Positions 10,554 to 17,166 of a stretch of DNA of 64,000 nt are shown one piece after another. The stretch is taken from NCBI RefSeq assembly GCF_009601025.1, contig NZ_WIVE01000004.1:1-64000 (forward strand). The letters are read 5' to 3'. A program made the position numbers and the translations under genes. How positions within the stretch are numbered: the stretch's first letter is position 1; each line of letters starts with the position of its first letter. The stretch is from Roseospira navarrensis. GTDB taxonomy: Bacteria > Pseudomonadota > Alphaproteobacteria > Rhodospirillales > Rhodospirillaceae. The notes beneath the pieces were generated by a model. That model did not search any database. It worked only from the letters and a program-made list of their open reading frames with translations, and had not been told where the DNA came from.

Positions 10554-10651
10554 GAGTCCTTTGTCCGTCAGAGGTCCCGGCCGCCGTCACGCGGGCCGGG
10601 GTCGGAGGGCGCCTGCGGCCCCGGAGCGCCCCCCGAAACGCCCGGGGGCCG

Positions 10652-11020
10652 TCAGGCCTCGGGTCCCGGGCCCTTCACCCGGGGCCCCTCGGAGCCGGGG
10701 GGTGCCGTATCGTCAGACTCCGGACGCGGCGGCAAGCCGTGCGACGGCGTCGAACGGGGCCACGTCTCGGGGACGGGATCGTATCCCATGCCGCCCCACG
10801 GATGGCAACGAAGAATCCGCCGCGCCGCCAGCCATCCGCCCGCGAAAACGCCATGGCGCGCCAAGGCTTCCATGGCGTAGTTGGAGCAGGTCGGCGAGAA
10901 CCGGCAGCTCGGCCCGATCAGCGGCGATATGAAGAGCTGGTAGAGGCGGATGAGGCCGCGCAGCACCTGGCGCGGCAGGGCCATCAGGCCCCGCAGGACC
11001 GTGCGGAGGCCGTCGTTCAC
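10652..11020 (-). CDS. yidD: Membrane protein insertion efficiency factor YidD
   Basis: A 122-residue member of the YidD family, which assists YidC-dependent insertion at the inner membrane. The conserved core [31 protein letters not shown] and [17 protein letters not shown] is complete. An amphipathic N-terminal helix is followed by the Cys-containing core. The last 35 residues are a low-complexity Pro/Ser/Gly tail. The start codon overlaps the rnpA stop by 4 bases (ATGA). Confidence 0.95.
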   Translation of the reverse strand: MNDGLRTVLRGLMALPRQVLRGLIRLYQLFISPLIGPSCRFSPTCSNYAMEALARHGVFAGGWLAARRILRCHPWGGMGYDPVPETWPRSTPSHGLPPRPESDDTAPPGSEGPRVKGPGPEA

Positions 11021-11535
11021 GCGCCGCCCTCCGCACGCGAAGGGCGGCCGCCGGAACGACCGCCCGGGCGCCCCTTTCGGCCGCCGCCACCGCCGCCGGG
11101 CGTCGGCCGGGCCTCGGCCACCCGCTTCAGGGCCTTGCGCAGGTCCTCCAGCAGGCGGGCGAAGGTCTGGTCGTTGGTCTCCTGGCGGCCGATCAGGACA
11201 TAGTCAAGACCGGGCCTAGCGTCGGTGGGGAACACGGTATCGGCGGCCGCGCGCAAGCGGCGGCGGGCGCGATTGCGCACCACCGCGTTGCCGACCTTGC
11301 GGCTGCAGGTGAAGCCCAGGCGCGGCCCAGGCGGGGTCGCCCCCGCCGGCAATCGGCGCACGGCGGGATTGGGTGCGGCCTGCAGGATGAACCCGGCCGT
11401 CACGACCTTGCGCCGGGCCGCCGCCACACGCAGGAAGTCCCCCCGCCGCTTGAGACGGGCGGGACGGGTCCCGGCCGCCGCTTCGGGCGCCGGGTCCGTG
11501 GTGCGGGACTGAGGCGCATCCTGGGGCGCATCCAT
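11017..11535 (-). CDS. rnpA: Ribonuclease P protein component
   Basis: A 172-residue protein subunit of RNase P, which helps the catalytic RNA mature tRNA 5' ends. The RNR signature is clear: [20 protein letters not shown] at about 93-112. Also typical are [10 protein letters not shown] near the start and [20 protein letters not shown] later. Both ends carry extra low-complexity sequence, including a glycine run ([15 protein letters not shown]) near the C terminus, making it longer than the usual 110-130 residues. An internal start nearer LKRRGDF is possible. Confidence 0.95.
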   Translation of the reverse strand: MDAPQDAPQSRTTDPAPEAAAGTRPARLKRRGDFLRVAAARRKVVTAGFILQAAPNPAVRRLPAGATPPGPRLGFTCSRKVGNAVVRNRARRRLRAAADTVFPTDARPGLDYVLIGRQETNDQTFARLLEDLRKALKRVAEARPTPGGGGGGRKGRPGGRSGGRPSRAEGGA

Positions 11536-11606
11536 GGCTCAGAGGCTCTCAGCGCCGGGTCGCCCCGACGGACGGGCCGCGGGGGCGAAACCCCGGAGCC
11601 GGGGCG

Positions 11607-11741
11607 TCAGGCCGACAGACGCTTGCGGCCACGGGCGCGACGGTTCGCCAACACGCGGCGACCGCCGACAGTGGCGCTGCGGCTGCGGAACCCATGGCGC
11701 CGCTTGCGGACGAGCTTGGAAGGCTGATAGGGGCGTTTCAC
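11607..11741 (-). CDS. rpmH: 50S ribosomal protein L34
   Basis: A 44-codon gene with a GTG start. The product begins (M)[18 protein letters not shown] and ends [11 protein letters not shown], the complete, highly basic L34 pattern KRTYQPS...RKRxHGFRxRxxT...GRxVLxxRRAKGRxxL(S/A). GACGGAG lies about 7 bases before the GTG. It heads the leftward rpmH-rnpA-yidD-yidC-engB run, 71 bases before rnpA, and a strong promoter lies just upstream. Confidence 0.97.
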   Translation of the reverse strand: MKRPYQPSKLVRKRRHGFRSRSATVGGRRVLANRRARGRKRLSA

Positions 11742-11785
11742 GGCGTCGACTCCGTCAAGGCGAACAGGTGGTTGGGAAAGCGCGC

Positions 11786-11814
11786 TTTATAGGGGGCGGA
11801 ACCGGGCGAGTCAA
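11786..11814 (-). promoter_or_regulatory. Sigma70-type promoter for the rpmH operon
   Basis: Read on the minus strand, TTGACT (11814-11809) and TATAAA (11791-11786) are separated by 17 bases, which is close to consensus and stands out in this GC-rich sequence. It lies about 45 bases upstream of the rpmH GTG. Confidence 0.8.
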
Positions 11815-11895
11815 CGCCGTCGCGCGGTCCGGAAACTTCGCGGTCTCGCCCCGTCGGGATTGAACCCGGCCCGTTTCTGTATCAAATGGTCCGGT

Positions 11896-12750
11896 ATGAG
11901 CAGGCATCAGACATCCTCATCGGCCGCACCGTCGTCCTGGCCGCCCGCCGCCGCCCCGCCCGATGGCGACGCGCAGGGGGGCGACGCGGAGGGGGGCGAC
12001 GCGGAGGGAGGCGACGTGGACGGCGCCGACGCCCCGCCGACACCGCCGGGTCGCCGCTGGCCCCTGCGGGTGGGCGTGCTGGCGGTGTTCGCCGCCGGTC
12101 TCGGCCTGTTCTTCGCGCTCGGCGGGCATCAGGCGCTGTCGTTCGAGACCCTGAGCACCCACCACGAGACCATCCGCGCCTGGGTCACGAACCATCAGGG
12201 GCTTGCCATGGTGGCCTTCGTCGCGGCCTATGTGGGGATCGTCGCCTTCAGCGTGCCCGGGGCCGTGTGGATGAGCATCGCCGGCGGCTATCTGTTCGGC
12301 ACGGCGCTGGCGACCCTGTTGATCGTGACCGGCGCCACCGCCGGGGCCACGGGGATCTTTCTCGCGGCCCGGTTCGTGTTCGGCGAGGCGTGGCGCGCCC
12401 GCGTCAAGGGCAGCATCGCCCGGCTTGAGACCGGGTTCCGCGAGAACGCCTTCTCGTCGCTGCTGGTGCTGCGGCTGGTGCCCCTGTTCCCGTTCTGGCT
12501 GGTGAACCTCGTGCCCGCGTTTGTGGGGGTGCCGACCCGGACCTATGTGCTCGCCACCGCGCTGGGGATCATCCCCGGCGCGGCCGTCTACGCCAGCGTC
12601 GGCAACGGCCTGGAGGCGGTATTGGCCGCCGGGGGCCGACCCGACCTGGGCCTCATTTATGACCCGGAGATTTTCGCGCCCCTGCTCGGCCTCGCGGCCC
12701 TGGCCCTGGTGCCGACCCTGTACAAACGCTGGAAGGGGCGCGCGCGATGA
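11896..12750 (+). CDS. TVP38/TMEM64 (SNARE-associated, DedA-like) membrane protein
   Basis: A 284-residue integral membrane protein. After about 45 residues of low-complexity Pro/Gly/Asp sequence with a small tandem repeat (GGDAE-GGDAE-GGDVD), it has one hydrophobic helix, then the VTT/SNARE-assoc core: FSVPGAVWMSIAGGYLFGT, the re-entrant RFVFGEAWR region, and LRLVPLFPFWLVNLVPAF followed by TALGIIPGAAVYASVGNGL. The family is linked to lipid scrambling or membrane homeostasis. The next gene starts within its stop codon (ATGA), as in many bacteria where a TVP38 protein is paired with a flavin disulfide oxidoreductase. The ATG at 11896 is preferred over an upstream TTG at 11860. Confidence 0.88.
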   Translation: MSRHQTSSSAAPSSWPPAAAPPDGDAQGGDAEGGDAEGGDVDGADAPPTPPGRRWPLRVGVLAVFAAGLGLFFALGGHQALSFETLSTHHETIRAWVTNHQGLAMVAFVAAYVGIVAFSVPGAVWMSIAGGYLFGTALATLLIVTGATAGATGIFLAARFVFGEAWRARVKGSIARLETGFRENAFSSLLVLRLVPLFPFWLVNLVPAFVGVPTRTYVLATALGIIPGAAVYASVGNGLEAVLAAGGRPDLGLIYDPEIFAPLLGLAALALVPTLYKRWKGRAR

Positions 12751-14192
12751 CCGGCAACAGCCGGGGTCCGCTCCGACCCGACCTGTGCGTCATCGGCGCC
12801 GGGGCGGCGGGCCTGACCGTGGCCGCAGGCGGGGCGCAGATGGGCGCTTCGGTCGTGCTGATCGAGAAGGGCGAGATGGGCGGCGACTGCCTCAACGTGG
12901 GCTGCGTGCCGTCCAAGGCCCTGCTGGCCGCCGGGGCGGCGGCACAGGCGGCCCGGGACGCCGGACGGTTCGGTGTCCGACTTCCGGAGCCGGAGATCGA
13001 CTTCCCCGCCGTCATGGCCCACATGCGCGACGTGATCGCCGGCATCGCGCCCATGGACTCGGTGGAGCGGTTCGAGGGCCTGGGGGTCACCGTCCTGCAC
13101 GATCGCGCCCGGTTCGTGGATGCGCGCACGGTGGAAACCGACGACGGCACCCGCATCCGGGCGCGCCGGTTCGTGGTCGCCACCGGCTCGCGCCCGGCCG
13201 TGCCGCCGATCCCCGGGCTGGAGACCGTGCCGTATCTCACCAACGAGACCGTCTTCGGCCTGACGGAGCGCCCGGCGCACCTGCTGATCCTGGGTGGCGG
13301 CCCCATCGGCTGTGAGCTGGCGCAGGCGTTCCGGCGCCTGGGCACCCGTGTGACTCTGGTGGAAGGAGGCCGCATTCTGGGCCGCGACGACCCGGACCTG
13401 ACGGCGGTGGTGCGCGACCGGCTGACCGGCGAGGGCGTGGACCTGCGCGAGGGCTGGCGGGCCGGGCCTGTGGCGCCGACGGACGCCGGGGTGCGCGTGC
13501 ACCTGTCCGACCGCGCGGGCCGCGAAACGGCGGTGGACGGCTCGCACCTGCTCGTCGCGCTGGGCCGCCAGCCGGTGACGGACACGCTCGACCTCAACGG
13601 CGGGCACATCGGCCACACGGAAAAAGGGATCACGGTGGACGAGGGCCTGCGCACCAGCAACCGCCGCGTCTACGCCATCGGGGACGTGGCCGGGGGCCCG
13701 CAGTTCACCCACGTGGCCGGGTATCATGGCGCGCTGGTGCTGAAATCGGCGCTGTTCCGGTTGCCCATCAAAGCCTCGGCCACCCCGATCCCGCACGTCA
13801 CCTATACCGATCCGGAACTGGCCGCCGTGGGCCTGAGCGAAGCCCAGGCGCGGGAGCGGCACGGCGACGGCATCCGCGTGCTGCGCTGGACCTTCGAGGA
13901 CAACGACCGCGCCCGCTGCGAGCGGGCCACCGAGGGCTTCGTCAAGCTGGTCACCGACCGACGGGGCCGCCTGCTCGGGGTGGGCATCGTCGGCCGGCAC
14001 GCGGGCGAGGTCCTGGCGCCCTGGATTCTGGCGCTGCACAAGCGGATGAAGGCGGGAGCCCTGGCGACCATGGTGGCGCCCTACCCCACCCTTTCGGAGA
14101 CCACCAAGCGCACCGCCGGCAGCTATTTCACGCCCGGCCTGTTCTCGGGCCGCACGCAGCGACTGGTCCGCCTGCTGGCCCGGTTGGGGTAA
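12747..14192 (+). CDS. FAD pyridine nucleotide-disulfide oxidoreductase (MerA/Lpd-like)
   Basis: A 481-residue class I flavoprotein disulfide reductase. It has the FAD-binding fold (VIGAGAAG at 15-22), the redox pair in GGDCLNVGCVPSK (Cys48 and Cys53), an NAD(P)-binding fold (ILGGGPIGCELA near 182), a second FAD motif (VYAIGDVAGG near 310) and the dimerisation domain. The usual C-terminal HPT-x-SE, whose His acts as base in lipoamide dehydrogenase, reads APYPTLSE (about 444-451): the His is Tyr, while Glu is kept. This suggests a substrate other than dihydrolipoamide. It is translationally coupled to the TVP38-type gene by a 4-base overlap. Confidence 0.88.
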   Translation: MTGNSRGPLRPDLCVIGAGAAGLTVAAGGAQMGASVVLIEKGEMGGDCLNVGCVPSKALLAAGAAAQAARDAGRFGVRLPEPEIDFPAVMAHMRDVIAGIAPMDSVERFEGLGVTVLHDRARFVDARTVETDDGTRIRARRFVVATGSRPAVPPIPGLETVPYLTNETVFGLTERPAHLLILGGGPIGCELAQAFRRLGTRVTLVEGGRILGRDDPDLTAVVRDRLTGEGVDLREGWRAGPVAPTDAGVRVHLSDRAGRETAVDGSHLLVALGRQPVTDTLDLNGGHIGHTEKGITVDEGLRTSNRRVYAIGDVAGGPQFTHVAGYHGALVLKSALFRLPIKASATPIPHVTYTDPELAAVGLSEAQARERHGDGIRVLRWTFEDNDRARCERATEGFVKLVTDRRGRLLGVGIVGRHAGEVLAPWILALHKRMKAGALATMVAPYPTLSETTKRTAGSYFTPGLFSGRTQRLVRLLARLG

Positions 14193-14294
14193 GGGCAGGC
14201 GACGCGGTCGGTCTGGCGTTTTGTCGGGCCTGTCTGCTATCAGCGAGGAACGAGGGGCCGCGCGCCCCGCGCCGATCGACAGGGACCCAAGACC

Positions 14295-15836
14295 ATGCCG
14301 GAGACCGTTCGCGATCTGTTGCGACCCCACGCCCCCGACGCCCCGGCCATCGGCGCCCCGGACCGGCCGTGGCTGACCTATGGCGCCCTGAACGCGCTCG
14401 CCGACGACACCATGGCGCGCCTGAACACGCTCGGCATCGGGCGGCGGGACCTGGTGGCCATCGTGCTGCCGAACGGGCCGGAAATGGCGGCGGCCTTCGT
14501 CACCCTCGCGGGCTGCTGCGACACGGCGCCGCTCAATCCAGCCTACAAGGTGGACGAACACGCCTTCTATCTGGAGGACCTGCGCGCCCGCCTGCTGGTG
14601 GTGGCCGAGGGGGACGAGGGGCCGGCCGTGGCCGCTGCGCGGCGGCTCGGCCTCCGGATCGCACGGCTGGCGATCCCGCCGGACGCCCCGGCCGGGCAGT
14701 TCACGCTGAGCCCCGAGGACGCCGGGACCACCGCCCCCACCGACCGGCCGGGCCCATCGGGCCCCGATGACGCCGCGCTGGTGCTGCATACCTCCGGCAC
14801 CACCTCGCGACCCAAGATCGTGCCGCTGCTTAATCGCAACGTGGCGGCATCGGCCGACCACATCGGTCGGGTCCTGCGCCTGACGCCGGACGACCGCTGT
14901 CTGAACATCATGCCGCTGTTCCATATCCACGGCCTGATCGCCGCCGTCACGGCCTCGCTGGCGCACGGCGCTTCGGTCTGGTGCAGTCCCGGCTTCAACG
15001 CGCTCCAGGTGTTCCACTGGATGGAAGCGGCCGCCCCCACCTGGTACACGGCCGTCCCAACCATGCATCAGGCGATCCTGACCCGCGCCCCGCGCAACGC
15101 CGACATCCTTGCGCGCCGCCGCCTGCGGCTGATCCGCTCGTCCTCGGCCTCGCTGCCGCCGCAGGTGATGGCCGCGCTGGAAGAGACCTTCGGCTGCCCG
15201 GTGATCGAGAGCTACGGCATGACCGAAGCGGCCCATCAAATGACCTCGAACCCGCTGCCGCCGGCCGCGCGCAAGGCGGGCTCGGTGGGGATTCCGGCGG
15301 GGCCGGCCGTGCGCATCGCCGACGAGAGCGCGGACCGGCTGCTCGGTCCCGACGCCACCGGCGAGGTGGTCATCAGCGGGCCGAACGTGACCCCGGGCTA
15401 CGAGGCCAACGCGGCCGCCAACGACGCCGCGTTCTTCGTGCTGGACGGGCAGCGCTGGTTCCGCACCGGCGATCAGGGGCGATTCGACGCCGAGGGGTAT
15501 CTGCGCATCACCGGCCGCCTGAAGGAGATCATCAACCGGGGCGGCGAGAAGATCAGCCCGCTGGAGGTCGATGACGCCCTGATGGATCACCCGGCGGTGC
15601 AGCAGGTGGTGACCTTCGGCATGCCTCACCCCAAGCTGGGCGAGGATGTCGCCGCCGCCGTCGTGGCCCGCGACGGCCAGACCGTCACCGAGGCCGAGTT
15701 GCGCGCGTTTGCCGCCGAGCGGCTGGCGGACTTCAAGGTGCCGCGCCGCATCCTGGTGCTCGACGAGATCCCGAAGGGGGCCACGGGCAAGCTGCAGCGC
15801 ATCGGACTGGCCGCGAAGCTGGGAGTGGGCGCGTGA
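14295..15836 (+). CDS. Acyl-CoA synthetase, oxalyl-CoA-synthetase (AAE3/Pcs60)-like
   Basis: A 513-residue adenylate-forming ligase. The AMP-binding P-loop LHTSGTTSRPK lies at about 164-174, the adenine motif ESYGMTEAAHQMTSNPLPP at about 304-322, then FRTGDQGRFDAEGYLRITGR near 389 and the catalytic Lys in PKGATGKLQR near the end. The combination TEAAHQMTSNPLP with AGSVGIPAGPAVRI is characteristic of plant AAE3 and yeast Pcs60, which activate oxalate to oxalyl-CoA. A dicarboxylate or short-chain substrate is therefore likelier than a long fatty acid. Its stop overlaps the start of the next gene. No formyl-CoA transferase or oxalyl-CoA decarboxylase lies nearby. Confidence 0.87.
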   Translation: MPETVRDLLRPHAPDAPAIGAPDRPWLTYGALNALADDTMARLNTLGIGRRDLVAIVLPNGPEMAAAFVTLAGCCDTAPLNPAYKVDEHAFYLEDLRARLLVVAEGDEGPAVAAARRLGLRIARLAIPPDAPAGQFTLSPEDAGTTAPTDRPGPSGPDDAALVLHTSGTTSRPKIVPLLNRNVAASADHIGRVLRLTPDDRCLNIMPLFHIHGLIAAVTASLAHGASVWCSPGFNALQVFHWMEAAAPTWYTAVPTMHQAILTRAPRNADILARRRLRLIRSSSASLPPQVMAALEETFGCPVIESYGMTEAAHQMTSNPLPPAARKAGSVGIPAGPAVRIADESADRLLGPDATGEVVISGPNVTPGYEANAAANDAAFFVLDGQRWFRTGDQGRFDAEGYLRITGRLKEIINRGGEKISPLEVDDALMDHPAVQQVVTFGMPHPKLGEDVAAAVVARDGQTVTEAELRAFAAERLADFKVPRRILVLDEIPKGATGKLQRIGLAAKLGVGA

Positions 15837-16813
15837 GGATCTGCATCGTCGGGGCGGGGGCCATCGGCGGTGTCCTGGGGGCGCGGCTGGCCCGGGCGGG
15901 GGCCGACGTCAGCCTTGTGGCGCGCGGTCCGCACCTGGAGGCCATGCGTACGCACGGCCTGACGCTGATCGAGGGCGACGCCCGCGAGACCCTGCCCGTG
16001 CGCGCGGTCGAGACCCCGGCCGACCTCGGTGTGCAGGACTATGTCTTCGTGACCCTGAAGGCCCAGTCCGTGCCCGCCATGGTGGAGCGGATGCAGCCTC
16101 TGCTGGGGCCGACCACTGCGGTGGTCTGGGCCGTGAACGGCGTGCCGTGGTGGTATTTTCATCGGCTGCCCGGACCGTGGGAGGGCCATCGTCTCGCCTG
16201 CCTGGATCCGGGCGACGTCCAGTGGACCGGCCTCGGACCCGAGCGGATGCTGGGCTGCGTGGTCTACCCCGCCGCCGAGGTGATCGAGCCGGGGGTGATT
16301 CGCCACATCGAGGGCCACCGCTTCACCCTGGGCGAGCCCGATGGTTCAAAATCGGAGCGCGCCGACCGACTGTCCCGGGCGCTGCGCGACGCCGGCCTGA
16401 AAGCGCCCGTGCGCCCCGACATCCGCACCGAGATCTGGGTGAAGCTGTGGGGCAACCTGTCCTTCAATCCCCTCAGCGCCCTGACGGGGGCCACGCTCGA
16501 TGTGCTCTGCACCGATCCCGGCACCCGCGCCGTCGCCCGGAGCATGATGGTGGAGGCGCAGGCCATCGCGGAGACGCTGGGCGTGCGCTTTCCCATCGAT
16601 GTGGACCGCCGCATCCGCGCCGGAGCCGCCGTGGGCGCCCACCGGACGTCGATGCTGCAGGACCTGGAGCGCGGCCGGCCGATGGAGATCGACGCCCTGG
16701 TGACGGCGGTGCAGGAGATGGGTCGCCTGGTGGATGTTTCGACGCCCACCATCGACACCGTGGTGTCCCTGGTGCGCCTGCGGGCTCGCACAGCCGGGTG
16801 CCTCGCGGACTGA
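15833..16813 (+). CDS. 2-dehydropantoate 2-reductase family protein (PanE/ApbA)
   Basis: A 326-residue protein of the ketopantoate reductase family (NADPH-dependent reduction of 2-dehydropantoate to pantoate in coenzyme A synthesis). It has the NADP-binding motif ICIVGAGAIGGVLGARLARAG at the N terminus, the central KAQSVP and NGVPWW region, and the C-terminal Lys/Asn region EIWVKLWGNLSFNPLSALTG with HRTSMLQDLERGRPMEID, which carries the conserved Lys, Asn, Ser and Glu. GTG start, overlapping the previous stop by 4 bases (GTGA). Coupling to a CoA ligase suggests either pantothenate supply or reduction of another 2-oxo acid; the family contains such paralogues. Confidence 0.85.
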   Translation: MRICIVGAGAIGGVLGARLARAGADVSLVARGPHLEAMRTHGLTLIEGDARETLPVRAVETPADLGVQDYVFVTLKAQSVPAMVERMQPLLGPTTAVVWAVNGVPWWYFHRLPGPWEGHRLACLDPGDVQWTGLGPERMLGCVVYPAAEVIEPGVIRHIEGHRFTLGEPDGSKSERADRLSRALRDAGLKAPVRPDIRTEIWVKLWGNLSFNPLSALTGATLDVLCTDPGTRAVARSMMVEAQAIAETLGVRFPIDVDRRIRAGAAVGAHRTSMLQDLERGRPMEIDALVTAVQEMGRLVDVSTPTIDTVVSLVRLRARTAGCLAD

Positions 16814-17166
16814 GACGCCCCCCTCTCGCTGCGGGTATCCGACCGGGTCCGTTGGCCTATCGCGTCGCCGGCCGATGCCGCGTTTCTCGCTCGTCCGGGT
16901 CTTCCTTTGCATGCGACGCATTTGCCCGGTAGAGTCCCTGCGGTTTGTTCCAGGGACGTCCCGGTCGTCTCCGATCGGACCCCGCCACCACTGCGGCGTT
17001 GCGACGTGGCTCCGACTTCGGTTAAGCCTTACGCAATCGGTCGGACGATTGGAGTCGCACGCCGACGACGCTCGCGCGTCAGGTCTCACCGGAAGAAGCC
17101 GGACGCTGCAGAGGCCGGACCAAAGAAACACCGTCACAACCACACCACTGAACGGGGAAACCATCC
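16814..17166 (+). promoter_or_regulatory. Intergenic region with a candidate promoter for the phaB-divL fusion
   Basis: 353 bases without a gene. TTGCAT (16907-16912) and TAGAGT (16930-16935) with a 17-base spacer form a moderate sigma70-like pair about 230 bases before the ATG. Another start site closer to the gene is possible. GGGGA about 9 bases before 17167 serves as ribosome binding site. Confidence 0.35.

Noticed and set aside
12657-15629. A 990-codon minus-strand open frame
   Set aside because: It mirrors the oxidoreductase and CoA-ligase genes, which have clear family motifs. GC-rich sequence commonly leaves long antisense frames; the translation is low-complexity with no domains.
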